Of a DNA stretch of 64,000 nucleotides, positions 37,301-49,810 are shown piece by piece (the stretch's first letter is position 1; each line of letters opens with the position of its first letter). Origin of the DNA: Sphagnum compactum (lineage: Eukaryota > Bryophyta > Sphagnopsida > Sphagnales). Made by a program: the position numbers and the translations under genes. The stretch spans positions 9,672,001 to 9,736,000 of the forward strand of contig OZ234497.1 of NCBI GenBank assembly GCA_965153455.1, written 5' to 3'. A model generated the notes under the pieces. The model saw nothing but the letters and a program-made list of their open reading frames with translations, was not told where the DNA came from and made no database searches.

Positions 37301-38644
37301 CAGTGTGACCATAGATCCACCCTGTGCAGATGAGTGGCTGCTGCCCACATCATCCACCTCTGCAGAAGAGTGAAGATACAAACATCTGTTATACTTGGTT
37401 GCAAATATCTTCTCTTAGGTGATCCACAGATATCTGATAGAGATGGATTGTTGGATGCAGCATCGATGAAAGGATGCAGGTGACTGCTTTGAGCATAGCA
37501 CTAAAATAGTGAAACATGTACAATGGAGCAAGGAAATAGTAGAAACCTCCGAGGTATGTGTGCATGGAAGCAAGACTGGTGTCAAAGGTGAAACCCTCAT
37601 GAGCCTCTGCTCCACCTCCATCTCCACCCAAACTGCCAGGTCATGTATAGGAACAGAGCGAAAGAGAGTCATCAGAATCCCCTTACCCAGATCTATCCAA
37701 ATACAGTACACCCAACTGCAAAAAGTAGAAAACAAGGAGCCAGGAGATAGCTGAATTCACAAGCAAAGACAGGAATTTATTTGCTGTTAAAAATAATCCT
37801 GATGGAGGTAACCTCCGGAGTTAATTCTTTTACTCAACAACCCATCATGGCAATCACAAGCTCTGGTAACAGAAGAAAGAACATAAGCAACAACTTTACA
37901 AAAAAGAGACATATCTGGCTGCTATCTCTCACTACTGAAGTCCTTTCTCAACCTTGGACCATTTTCTCCAGCTCAACAACACTAAGGCTTTCACAAAAAA
38001 AGACTACACTACAAAACCATGCACTGGATGACTGTCATCTCCAGCTCAGGAATTTCTAGTTTAAAAAATGAGTTGTAAAAGAAATTTGGCATAGCTCAAA
38101 CAGGGAGCTCCTCAATACAGAAGAAGCTCAGACTAAGTTTCTATAGATGAGATACATAGCACTAAACACTACAATGACAACCACAGCGCCATACCTGACC
38201 AGTTCACAAAGACTCAACAGAGACCTGAGACAGCCATTGCAACTGACTAGACAATTCATACTCCTCCACTAAGTTCCCCCTGTAAACACCCTCCATAGAT
38301 ATCAGGGTTTCTGCAGTGACCTATCAATGGCAACTCCAGGTGTAATAAATATGACCAGGTCTGTAGCAGGCTTGCTGTCTTGTTCAGCAAATAGACATGA
38401 ACTTTCACCAGAAAAACAGAAGGAAATCTGCATTTGCCTTATTGACCCAAGGAACCCTCAGTCAGTAGTATTGCTCTCAAAATTGCAGATAGATGGGGGC
38501 TTTTAACCAGCTATAGAAGGTGCAAGACCATGCCCTATTAGTGCTGCGGGAAGAGCGAAGTTCTCAGGCCCTGCTTCCTGCAAATATCACGGATTTGACA
38601 CATGCAAAATGGCAAGAGGAAACCATGTGATGAGCATCACAGCG

Positions 38645-38683
<39 letters not shown>

Positions 38684-39061
38684 TCCAGTTTCAGGCATTC
38701 CAGTGGACATGCTGCTGCTGCGTCCCACTACAATAGCGGCAAACAATTTGTATCGGGCACTTCTCAGAATCTACATGCAGAAGCTGGCTTCGTTTTGGTA
38801 ACGGAAGACTACTGAAACATACCTGGAATCGTCAGTCTTGGCGGCTTCTTGGTACGAGTTCCCTTCTTCCTGTTCTTCTTCTTCTTCTTCTTCTTCCAAC
38901 GTTTTGTCACGCTCCGGCGATTGCTGCTGCACTTGGGAGAGCAGCTGAGAAACACTACCTTCATGCGTGAATCCACCTGACGAAGAACGTCCTTGCACGG
39001 CAGCAGCGTATTCCTCCTCCTCACCAACACCAGATCCGAACACTGGCGATGATCCTTCCAT
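34382..39061 (-). CDS. CRBN: Cereblon (LON + CULT domains), 11 coding exons
   Basis: Substrate receptor of the CUL4-DDB1 ubiquitin ligase. Exons, 5' to 3': 38823-39061, 37547-37632, 37282-37359, 37054-37172, 36859-36924, 36614-36715, 36241-36446, 35553-35893, 35185-35390, 34880-35043, 34382-34538. All introns are GT-AG, the phases agree and the total is 1764 nt (587 residues). The N-terminus is acidic (E-run about 56-66). The LON region starts near residue 127 (YLEGIVLFPEEKLPLRVL); an acidic then basic linker spans about 270-350. WPQWVYRQYDAYDLARRA (394-411) matches the DDB1-facing helical part of human CRBN. The CULT domain has CNRC (477/480), AYVNAHGYVHE, SWFPGYAW and CNTC (544/547). Cage tryptophans are W533, W539 and W558. 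There are five extra residues between the second CxxC and W558. Exon 2 begins at an internal acceptor (ctggcag|TTTGGG), chosen because it alone keeps the frame. Confidence 0.93.
38648..38680. repeat. (TA)n microsatellite in CRBN intron 1
   Basis: About 16 TA units within the 1190-bp first intron. Likely polymorphic in length. Confidence 0.95.
38873..38898 (-). repeat. GAA/GAG run coding for the CRBN poly-Glu tract
   Basis: TTC repeats on the plus strand encode the glutamate run at residues 56-66 of CRBN exon 1. Length variation here would change the acidic tract without shifting frame. Confidence 0.9.
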
Positions 39062-39112
39062 GGCTTTCTGAATTTGAACTTCTTCACCCCCGTCGTCTCT
39101 TCGGTTGATAAT

Positions 39113-39118
39113 TTACAT
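39113..39118 (-). promoter_or_regulatory. AUG-stop minimal uORF (ATGTAA) in the CRBN leader
   Basis: On the minus strand ATGTAA begins 57 nt upstream of the CRBN start codon. An AUG immediately followed by a stop is a known ribosome-stalling element in some plant leaders (for example boron-responsive NIP5;1). Its effect here depends on the transcript starting upstream and on no intron removing it. Confidence 0.45.
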
Positions 39119-39197
39119 CGCTTCCAGAAAACCTTCAGAACACTATGCTTTTCTCTTCCAATGCTTCTTGCACCACCGCTTGACCAACGCAGATCAA

Positions 39198-39263
39198 TCA
39201 CCTTCGCTCCGGACCGACCCCGATTCTCAACCCCCGCACAACAACACTTTGTCTCCCTTTCAT
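39198..39263 (-). promoter_or_regulatory. 21-codon uORF upstream of CRBN
   Basis: ATG at 39263 opens a 21-codon frame (starts MKGRQSVV, ends GPERR) that stops at 39198, before the AUG-stop element. It would reduce scanning to the main start if included in the mRNA. No conservation data available. Confidence 0.35.
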
Positions 39264-41091
39264 GCTCCTCTTCCGATTGTTGTAGTAGAAGAATTGCAAT
39301 CCTCCGCGAAACGGAACGCCAAGAATAATATTGTCAGCTGCGAAAAAAAAGCTGAAAGGATGCGCATCGTGCGAACTGTTGCTGCTCACAAGTTGCAAAA
39401 CAGGAGACATATCAGCAGCAGCAGCAGCCGTGCAACAGTCGAAGAGTCATCTCACACCTTGCTTGGGGCTCAATCAGCAGCGTGCGGTATTTTTTCCTCT
39501 CCCTCCTCCTCACGTCGCTCTTCTTTTTTCCATCTACATACGGCTACGACTAACTAGACACTTCTTCCTTTCAGGTTGTATTCCCTTCTCCAACCTTGTC
39601 CGCCCAAGCCATACCCCAATAGCCAACCCCTGCATCAATTCGATCGAAAGAGGAGTAGCACAACGGAATCGTCGTCTTCCTCCTCTCCTCTCCGTCTACA
39701 AGCTCTCGTCCTGCTCCTCAACTGGATACTCGTCCATCATCATAGTACACAGACAGCAGTACTTCCAACGTCCACGGCTCATAGACAAACAAACAGTTAG
39801 GCACTTACTTTCTTGCAACGACAAGAGAAGACACGCCGTTTTCGCTTTCCTCCCTCACTAACAAAAGACGGATCTCATTTGACATCAAAACTGTAACCAA
39901 AAACGATCATGGCGCTGCCGCTGATATCCCTGAAATGCCCGTCCGCTCGACTCTTCCTCTCTCTCTCTACAGTTTGCAAACACGTGCAAGCGTAAACAGC
40001 GGCGGGTAGTTCCAGTAGCTGAACACGACACGATCGTGCTTTCAAGAAGAAAGGAGGAAGAAGAAGCCCGGTGGTGTTGCATTCTTATCTCACAATTATT
40101 AGTCCAGGAATCAATCGGACGCCAAGCTCAACAGTAGACCATCGCTACTGGACAAGCACAAACGTCCGCTAGGTTACCTTCCTAGAGTGAGGCGGGCCGC
40201 CGGGACACAGAGAGAGAGAGAGAGAGAGAGATCTGCGTCGTCAGCCAACGAGCGACACAAGGGAAATATTCGAACTCCTTGACAACCGGGGGGAATCGAA
40301 TCGATTCGACGTCTACAGTACTCTTCAGCGCATCATCATCGTCTGATTCTCTCTCTCTCTCGTCGGGCAGTGTCGAAGCTCTTCACCGGCTCCACCACGT
40401 CGAGAAAGATGAGGATTTCGAAGAAGCTCGCGCTCTCCACAGCAACCAATGCACAATGTGATTGACGCAAGGCAGAAATATGTCTTCTTCTGCTGCAGCA
40501 GTCATCCAACAGCCTCAAAAACCAGACGCAACAGAAAACCAGGAAACTTCTACAGATTTCTGTAAATACAAAACAACAACAACAATTGTTTCTGAAACTA
40601 CAAAAAAGCCTTCTTCTTCCCGCGGCGCTCCATCTTTAGCTACAAATTAGCAACTTTTTCTATTTTCTTTTCTTCTCACTCTCTCTCTCGTTTACGTTTG
40701 TAGCAACTTCTCTCTCTCTCTCCCGTGAACTATATTTATATTTTATATTTATTTTATTTTATTTTTTGCAACAGTAAAAACAAGCAAACAAACAAGCGAA
40801 ATTTGGATTTTCCTCCGTTTTTTTTTCTTTTTTTCTCTTCAGATTCTTCACGAGAGCTTCAAAGATAGTAAGAGAGAGAGAGAGATCTTTGAAGCCGGAT
40901 CTAAAGACACACACACACACTCCGCATCATCAGCATCGCCGCCAACAGACAAAAAGATTCAACTTTGGCATAGAAAGGAAACCCCATTTCGACGCCAAAA
41001 ATCAATCTAAAGTCATGCAGTGTTTTGCGATTTATAAAAGTGCTCATACTTTTCTTCGGCTCCTTTGCGTTTTTCCAACCCCACCCCCCCC

Positions 41092-41124
<33 letters not shown>

Positions 41125-41700
41125 CCAGTTTTTTTTCTTTTTTCTGGGTCGTTTTTTCATTTCCGGTGTCTACATTTTGGCGAAATTCAACCCAAAAGAC
41201 AGAAAAAATAGTCGAATTTACACTGGAGAAACAAAAAGTACCCAATTTTTTTTGAAGAAAAATGGCGAAATTCCGCCAGGAGAAAGAAAGAAAACTGCTA
41301 CTCTCGCCCATATCTATTGGGATTTCTTCTTGCGGGAAGGAAGCAAAAAAAATCGTTTAAAAAAATCGCAGACCGAGAAGAACGTATAAAATTTGCGAGG
41401 TTGCTAATAATTCCCCCGCAACTAGCCGCAATAAAAACAGCGGCAGCCAGGAGAAGCGCTTCATTCCCGGGAGGGAACCGTGGGCACCCGAGGATAGCCC
41501 TGAAAGGGAAGGGAAAAAAAAAGGCAGAGCGGGGGGGGGTTGGAAAAGAGGAAAAGAATCGCCAGCGGGGGTCGCCAAGTTTAGTACGGTCTGAGCCGCG
41601 AAATGACGCCATTCGCACCGCCTTTGGAGCCACTTACTCGCATCCAAAAAAAAAGAGTGGGAATAGGGAAAAAGAGAGTGAGAATAATTATTATTAACAA
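39264..41700. promoter_or_regulatory. CRBN upstream region: GC-richer island with GA/CT runs
   Basis: Compared with the AT-rich surroundings this 2.4 kb is GC-richer. It is studded with GA or CT dinucleotide runs (about 40206-40232, 40345-40362, 40676-40690, 40708-40723, 40872-40886, 41095-41130), an AC run (40909-40920), CAG/TCC trinucleotides and G/C homopolymers (41531-41540, 41738-41752). GA-rich tracts are frequent in plant promoters and leaders. The open frames here read through repeats and match nothing I know. It may include a noncoding first exon of CRBN or a divergent promoter, but I see no gene on the plus strand. Confidence 0.5.
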
Positions 41701-41795
41701 CATGATATCGGCGAATCAAATACATTACTAAACCCACCCCCCACCCCCCCCCTCCCCTCCTCTCCCCCCACATAATAGTTATTCTCACTTGGGGA

Positions 41796-41858
41796 GATTT
41801 TGTCCGATTTGAGTGTCTTCTCTTCCCTTTGGAAAACCAAGCATGAGACTTTCTTATC
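41796..41858 (+). repeat. Direct repeat R3, copy 1
   Basis: GATTTTGTCCGATTTGAGTG, then TTGGAAAACCAAGCATGAGA and CTTTCTTA recur at 42042-42113. The two copies flank about 185 bp that includes the start of dispersed repeat R1 copy 2. Confidence 0.85.
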
Positions 41859-41865
41859 ATTTGGA

Positions 41866-42236
41866 GAGAATTAATTCCTAAGTGTATTTGGAGGGTGCCT
41901 GATATTCATGAATATCCATCCCTCTGAGAAAAGAATAGGGATATTACGCTTACTTATAGGTCTAAGATCCGTGCCATTGTTAATGAGTACATGTAAGAAC
42001 CCTGAGCCTCCTCTACACCCCTCCACCTCTTACAAGCTTGTGATTTTGTCCGATTTGAGTGTCTTTTCCTCCCTTCTGGAAAACCAACCAAGCATGAGAC
42101 TTTCTTAGCATTATTTGCCTCCACAGTGCACACCCCTCATATGGGATAACTTTAGTCTTATGGTTAAAGGAGGTTCCCAAAATGTAGGATCAAGCTCAGC
42201 TGGTGTCTTGTCCTCCTAGGCCCCTTATTTTGAGAC
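41866..42236. repeat. Dispersed repeat R1, copy 2
   Basis: Shares AATTCCTAAGTGTATTTG and later GGCCCCTTATTTTGAGA with 5822-6010. The copy here is longer and has direct repeat R3 embedded in it. Confidence 0.5.
42042..42113 (+). repeat. Direct repeat R3, copy 2
   Basis: Second copy of the 41796-41858 sequence, with short insertions (CCAACCAAG instead of CCAAG). Confidence 0.85.
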
Positions 42237-42239
42237 CCG

Positions 42240-45200
42240 TATTTGTCAAATAATTAATTAATTAAGTTTGAAACTTTCATTTTGAAAAATAAAATGTTTT
42301 GAAGATTCAATATTTTCCTTCACAGAATTATATTTACAAGTGTTTTGAAAATAATGTAATTAGTATCAAAGTTGTCAAGGTAATAGGGTATTTGTTATAA
42401 GCGATTGATTCCACACACAACGTAGTTATTAATTACCAAATGTGACCTTGCTGAGGATACAATATCATGAAATCCATTTTCATAGCTCTTAGTTGACACA
42501 AGAGCTCTGAAAATTCACCATAAACTTCTTAATTGACCTAAAAGCAATGCTGAATTTTTCTATTGGGTTACTACCGTAGTACCTTTACCATTTCAGCAAC
42601 AAACTGCTGAATAATTAATTAAATTTGAGATCTTTATTTTGACATCTAATTTTTTTTATTTTGAAATTTTCAAAAAATAATAAACAAGGTCTAAGAGTCC
42701 ATGTTATGGAACAGTTTAATGTGTCTAGACTAGCTCAATTTTAAGTCGTTCTATTGAAAAGTCTATGATTAAACCAAACAGTTGAGCTTTTTTATTAAAA
42801 TTTTGGCACAAATAATGAATAATTTTTCAAAAAAAGTTTGACAAAACAAAAAATAATTTAATTTATGCCAAAATGGTAAAGGTACTATGATATTGGGTTC
42901 TTATCTTCATAATTATGAGGTGTGAGTTACATGGTTGCAGCCATATTGAACAAAATCCTATCGTAGTTGTGTACTACATTTTATAGGCTTTCATCGTGCA
43001 AACCCCACTCATAGAAATCAAATGCGTAGTGAACTTGTGAAGTATTCAAATGCCCAAAATGTAATCAGAGAACTACAATGACACTAACATTAACACACAC
43101 TCTATAGGGAATCCAGTTCCCACATATGAAACTAGTCTTTTGTTGGAATTGATCTTTTGTTGGATTTGGACACGCACGCACACCGAGCCCACACTATTTG
43201 AGTTTTTTTTGGGGGTATTAAATTTTAGTCACCATACATAATGGAGACTTAGGTCCACCCAATCTGAAAGAAAATGAAATGAAAAACATAAAATGAATTT
43301 GAAAATCCCTTGAGATTGAATTTCAATCATCACAAGGGACCAGTCCACCATAAGGGACTTGGCCATAGTTGCAAACCTTCAGTGTCTGGCAGATTCTCAA
43401 TAAGATTGTGGGCTTTTGTTCCAAGTTTTGTAATTTTGAAAGAAATGTTGTAGTGAAATGTATGTTTAAAATATTTGAAAAAAAAATTTTCCTCATATAT
43501 ATATATATATATATATATATTATTTTGGGTCCATTTTGATGTAAGCCATTCTAGTGCACTTGTAGATGAGCAAAATCAACTTCAAATAAAGGTCATTGAA
43601 TCGTTTTTAATGCAATTATGAATCCCCAAACATAGATTATTACCTATTATTTGCACCAAATTGTTAAGAAATGACCTTGGGGTGCAATAAAATGTGTGCC
43701 ATGTGTATTAGACTTATTCTAACTTCCCCATTTTGCTCCCCCTTTTTTTCACATAAATAAATGAAGTCACTTTGTATTTTGGATGTAATTTAGATTCCAT
43801 GTGTGAACTTTCCAACTACTGACTTTGGTACATGGCACCCTTGCTTTTGCCATTTTATATCCAATGTACCTATCGTTGCTTAAAGATGGAAGGTATAAGC
43901 AAGGAAAAATAAAGCCTTTGGAATATTGTTTGTGTCACTTTACCTTCCATTTTTTGGGCAATGATAGACCTTTTAACACATCCCTATTTCTCAACTAGTT
44001 TCATTTTCAACCCTTTTTCCAACTTCCCAATTTTCCTAGGTTCCATCTTTTCCAACTTCCCTAGTTTCATGCATTGTCAAAATGTATGAATCTTCAAGCT
44101 TAATTTTGAAAAATGAACATTTTCATGTGTTGGGCACCTTGTTTTCTAGTTTCAACATGTAGCCTTATGTCACTTCAAACTTGTTGGACCTACTTATGTT
44201 TGTTGCACAAAAATTAATCTTTAGAAATTAATCTTTGGGTCATTATGGGCATCTTTTTTGTTAATTGACAATGATAATAGTTGAATGTAAAACCCTTCCT
44301 CCAAGTGGTGGAGGATATGTCTTTTAGTTGTGTAAGATCATTATCATAATTTATACACACATATAAATTTGGGTTTGGATTGTGTAACAAAATTGGATTC
44401 AAACCAACTTTTTAGTTCCATTTAGTGGGGGGAGTAAAATTGAAAAATGTTTCAAATTTGTAGGAAAGTATTCAATAAAAGCATAATATTTTGTGATTTT
44501 GAAGTAATAGGTATATGTTCAAATTAGATGAAATTTTCTATTATAATGGCTATACTATTTGTTCTTTCCATATCTATGATTTGGTTTCAAGTACCTTTTG
44601 AACTTTTGAAAGCTATTCACTGGGTGCAAAGGTCACATGGAAATTTATTTTTTTAAATAAGGTATGCAATTCAAGTATAACCTTTCACAAGCATTTAGAT
44701 TTTCACATATATTCATCAAAATAGAAGTGTTTCAAACATGTGATTATGAAAACATTCATCCATGTATGTATTGCATTAAGAGGAAATTAAAAACAAACTA
44801 TAATATCCAAGAATGCCCATATTTTGTATATGTTAAAATTAAGTTGATATAGCTTGTAGCTTTACAAGTTTTAAAAATTCATGTTTTCAAAGCTTGAATT
44901 CTTATATTTAAAAAAAGGTTGAAAGGACTATATTAACCTAATGAATCGTAGGATTATTTTGAATTTTCATGATTGATGTTCATGCACCAAAAGTTTTTAA
45001 TTTCACTCAAAGCACACATCAAGGTAGCACATGATATTTGGCATAATAGTAACTTTGGAGGCATTTTGTGGTGGACCTAATGCGTAGCAATAATGAACAA
45101 AACCTTGTCGCTAAGAAGGCAATTAGTAAATTGTGTTTTCGACAAGGAACATAAGGATGTTTTATTTGGGGGTAGGGTTGGCTTGTCCTTGTTGAGTTTA

Positions 45201-47199
45201 AGGGTTGAAGGTAGCCCCAAAAGGGGTTGAAAACAATCATTTAGAGTGGAAGACAAGCTCACTAAACATAACAAACAACTAAGATAAAAACAAGAAATAG
45301 CCCAAGTAGGGTCAAATTAAAAAGAGGAAGCAATCCCAATAAGGACAAATTAGGAATAGGAGGAGACCCCAATTAGGAAATGGCAAAGGTTAAATGATGG
45401 GAATGTTTCTAAGGGGAGTTATTTCCATTTTATTTCAAATGACATGTAAAAAATTATAACGTGCAACTTATTGAAAAATATAATTATTTAAATGTTAATA
45501 TGGTGCTTAAAATTGGATTATACCGAAAGAATATCAAAAATTATTTTTATTTCATTTTTTCATAAAGTATATATGAAGAGGAATTTTAAATCAAATATGC
45601 TAGCTTTAGTATTTATTTTATGTGACCTAGTGGCAAGTGCTGAATGAAACTATAAATCATGAATGAATATATATTCCTTTTAGTTCGATCATGGGAAAAT
45701 AGGAAGGCCTCATTGCAAAAACATGATAGCAATTTGAAGATTGTTGGAAAATGACATGTGATGAAAAATAAAATAAGGATTAAACCCTAATGCAATGACA
45801 TAATACCATCAATTGTTAGACCCAGTACATTGACAATTGAAGTGATGGGTGAGGGAGTTATGTTGGTTCTTGTTTTGCTTTTATGTTTTTGTTTTGTGCA
45901 GGTTATGAAATGACAGCTTGATAGTGTTTGACGTTGGTTGGTTGCTCTTCATTGCAAGGTCATTTGAATTGTTGTTAGCTAGATTTTGGAGGAAGCAAGT
46001 GATGGAGTGATGGAGCTATTGTCATCATGAAGAAAATGCTAGCATTTTCTATTGAATGGATAAGTTTTTGATTCTGATTGGTTATAATGAATTTTCAGAA
46101 GTAGAGACCTTTTATTGGTAGGAGAATTTACTATAAGGTTGGAATGGAGGAAGAATTGAAGATAGACTTGTCTTTGTAATTTTTGAAGTATGCAACCTTC
46201 GTCGTGCACATGCTTCGATTGTAGGAATGCAAGTCAAGTAGTAAAAATAGGGGTGGATTCAAGGATGTGATGACAAGCTCTAAGGTTTCGTAAGTAATCC
46301 TTGAAGCAAGTCAAGTTCTTGTGTTTGAACGTTTAGGGTCCAATGTGATGTGGATGTGGTTGATGGGGAAAAAGGGTACCCATTCGTATGGGAGCTATGA
46401 AGGTAAATCTTGTTTGGAAGAATTCATTCCTGGGGAATCTCTAGACATGGGAATCTTTCTCCTGATTTTGTCTTCTATTTTAGTCATATCTATAAATAGT
46501 GTATCTTGTTGGAATCTATGGGTAACAATTATAGCTAGGTGAAGGAGGCAATTGTGTTTGTTGTTTAGTATCCATCTAGTGTGTTATGTTTTGTATGGTT
46601 TCATTTGGGCACATTGTGATTGTCTAGTTAATCACTGTTGAAAGTTGGGGTCATCAAGGATGGGGCATTATTCAATCCATAGTAAGATTACTTACGAAGG
46701 GACAATGGTGCTTATGTATGAATGAGGGATCAAAGTGCCTTGATCTTTGAACACCTAATAGTGTTAGGTTTAGTTGGTAATATTGAGCTAAAGTTATTTG
46801 TTGTTAGAAGTAGTTCATTGGATCTGAGATTATGACAAAGGTTGTTTGTAAATTAACACTATGATAATTAAATAGATTGGGTATTATTTTATTATTTATT
46901 AATTTTTGTTATAGATATTCCTAATGCACAAATATTCGGAATGAGGAACGAGGGAGGAAAAATCATGATTGTATATGTGAATGTACCTTTGATGCTTGCA
47001 TAATTCATTTGCGATGTTTCCAAGTTTTAAAATGAGTAAAAAGGAAATGAGTGAAATGTAGCAAAAGGTCATTCGCTCTTTATTTTGATGATGATTATAA
47101 TTTCAACCTCCTTAGGAAGTAAAGAGTAGTTAGGGGCTGTAAGCTGTGTTGGCTAGTTCCCCACTTCTAGGGGATTCCTTGGTGTTGAATTTTAAACAT
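42240..47199. other. AT-rich intergenic DNA, no gene seen
   Basis: No coding family recognised. Contains an AT microsatellite at about 43497-43520. At 46440-46560 a TATA-like CTATAAATAGTG stands in a transcript-leader-like context that could be part of an old LTR, but no paired LTR or pol sequence was found. Confidence 0.45.
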
Positions 47200-47530
47200 T
47201 TTAAAAGGATTAATCTTAATTTAACTTGGGTTTTTCTAATTTCAAATATGGGACCTGGTTTCAATTTTGGTTTTTAAATACAGGGCTAGTTCTAAATTTA
47301 ATTTGGGTTTTTTTAATTTCAAATAATTTTGTTCTTGTTTTTTAAATTAAGGGAGTAGTTTTATATTTAATTAGGGTGTTTTTAATTTCAAATATGGGAC
47401 CTAGTTTCAACTTTGGTATTTAATTAGGGGAGTAGTTCTAGATTTAATTTGGTTTTTTTTTTAAATTTCAAATGTGGGACCTGGTTTCAATTTTGATATT
47501 TAAATTAGGGGAGTAGTTATAGTTTCAATT
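47200..47530. repeat. Degenerate tandem repeat, unit about 85-100 bp, about 4 copies
   Basis: Units share AATTTCAAATATGGGACCTGG, TTTCAATTTTGGTATTTAA and GGGGAGTAGTT in order, with variable A/T runs. Confidence 0.75.
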
Positions 47531-49359
47531 TTTTTTAAAAACAAAGTTCAATTTGAAGTAACCTCCAATCTCATCATCCAAAATATGGACAATCCAAATA
47601 AATAAATAAAAAATTGAACTTTTATTCCAAGAAAAAGAATATTATGTTAGATGTGTTATGTTAGTTATTCAATTAAGTCATTGTTCATATAACATTAAAT
47701 TGGGTTCACCCAATTAATTTACTTTAGTGTTGGTTAGTGGGGAACTAATTTTGATATGAACAAGTTTCAATTATTTTGTTGATAGGGATTATAACCATTT
47801 TGGTGTGAATCACAAATCACTTGAAATTCTAATACATTATTCTTATTTTTTCTATGGTTATTATGTGCTTATGCATCTTGTAATTTTTATGAGCATTGTG
47901 TTTAAGGTTGCATTCTTGTGCATTGTAAATGAGTATATCTTTTTAAATCACCAAAAGTGGTATCAATTTTTTGTTGTGTTGTACTTAGATTTTATTTTGT
48001 AAGCATTCAATATTGTAATTTGTGTTTTGCACCAAAGTTTTTGCTCAAGCATGAAATGGCAAGGTATTGGTTTTTAAGAAAAAAATTGTTCATAACATTC
48101 CTTGGGGATTTGAACCCTAGTGGGACTTGTGTTCCCAAAGTGTGGAAGGAAGTGAGTTTGTGGGAAAAGAAAAAGAAAAGTTTGAAGGAAGCAAGCAATG
48201 GATAAACCCTCCCACCAACAACAACCCCATTTCCATTTATCTTTTTTGTTTTGATTTCTTTGTCTTTCTTATCTTTCCCTCTCTCTTTCTCTTTTTTCTT
48301 TTTTTTTTTCTTTGTGATGTTGTTGTCAAAAGTAGAAAAACTTCAACAATAAGAGATGCAAAGGTAGGGGGAAACGTAATCATTGCATGTTGTGAACATC
48401 ATCAACATCATGGGCTTACATGATTAAAACAAGAGTTGCAATAACATCAGTGTTGCCACTACAATTGCAACATCAACTACACAAAGGGAGGGAAAAGGGG
48501 CTTGAAGGGGGTGGGATGGTGAGGTGCCATTGTCATTTGTTGGTAAAGCTTTTTGGACCTCCCAAGTTTGGAAAGGTGTCACACATTTGGCAAGTTTGAA
48601 AGGCTCAATGTAGGTTTGGGATAAATGTATACAAGGGGGTCCAATTTGGACCTCTTTTTTTATTCATTCTGTTGTATTTTGCCAAACGTAGAAGTTAGGA
48701 GGTTTGGAACCAATTCAAACCTACTACCAATGATCACATGTTTTTAATTTATTATATAAAAACAATTTTTGAGTTTCTTTTCAATTGTTTTGAACTTAAA
48801 TTTTAAAAAATGACATATTCAACACCAATCCAAACTTGCCAAGTATCCATTTTGGAAAAAATGTTATTGACTATTAATCAATTATTTACAAAGAAACAAC
48901 TCCAAACTTAGCAAGTTGTTCATCGATGAATAACTTCCATTGGCACTTCATCACACTCCCACACCAACTCTCATGGGCAACAAACAATGTGTCAACCTTG
49001 TGTTGTTCATTAACAAATAACATTAATGCCACAATTCATTACTATAATTCATGGTTTTTCAAAAGGTTCGAGTTGAGTAACAAGTCGTTTTTTATTAATG
49101 GACATGTACATTTGACTAAAAGCATGGAGCTTGAATATGTGTATTTTTTAAATAGTGAACTTGATTAAAGTGAACATCTAGTCAAAAAAATGACCACCTT
49201 GGTCCAAATGGCCAATGGCTTCTAATCAATTGGAACATTTAATTAAGTTGGACAAAACAAAATGATATCCTTAATCAAGATGGACAATGGTGTTTCAATC
49301 AAATGGGACATCCTATGCTACCTAATAGGCAAAGATAGTTACAAATTAGGTTAGGCAAT
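47531..49359. other. AT-rich intergenic DNA, no gene seen
   Basis: No recognised coding sequence. Short frames near 47805-48423 lack family features and run through T-rich tracts. Confidence 0.45.
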
Positions 49360-49810
49360 AACCTAGGCCTACCTACATACCAACTTATTTACCTACCTAC
49401 CTACCTACCACCTACTTCCCACCTACGTATCTCATAAAACCTACTTGCCTACCTACTAAAATATTTACCTACCTAACCACCTACCTCCTTCCCATGTGCC
49501 ATCCTACACACCTACTTACCTAATTACCTACCTTCTGTTTCCCACCTACCATTTTACAAACCGACCTACCTACTTCTTACAACATACTTACTTAGTTACC
49601 TACCTACCTCATACCTCATACCTACCTGGATTTTCCCAACTAGCTACCTCTTACTTTTTACAACCTATCTAAGTTTACCTACCTACCTTTTACCTACTTA
49701 GCTACTCGTTACCCCTTATTTATTACAACCTATTTACTTACCTACTATGGACTACAAGCTACCTATTTACCAACCCCTTTTATTTAGCAACCATTGTGCA
49801 ACCTACTTAT
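49360..49810. repeat. CTAC-type degenerate minisatellite
   Basis: About 450 bp dominated by CTAC, CTACC and CTTAC units (for example CCTACCTACCTACCTACC at 49392-49410). A smaller related patch lies at about 50028-50090. Similar CTAC runs also occur near 60315-60370. Confidence 0.85.

Noticed and set aside
37633-37735. Alternative longer CRBN exon 2 from the acceptor near 37720
   Set aside because: Joining it to exon 1 gives a frame that does not run into the conserved TFDTSLASMHTYLG segment; the internal acceptor at 37633-37634 does.
39331-39861. 176-codon plus-strand frame and overlapping frames upstream of CRBN
   Set aside because: They run through Ser/Leu-rich trinucleotide repeats and have no recognisable domain; more likely CRBN leader or promoter.
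40889-41860. Several 110-167-codon frames on both strands
   Set aside because: They pass through CT/GA and G/C runs. Overlapping frames on both strands are open at once, which points to a compositional effect.
45840-46670. Possible solo LTR with CTATAAATAGTG TATA box
   Set aside because: No matching second LTR, no target duplication and no pol sequence nearby, so it was left as a remark only.
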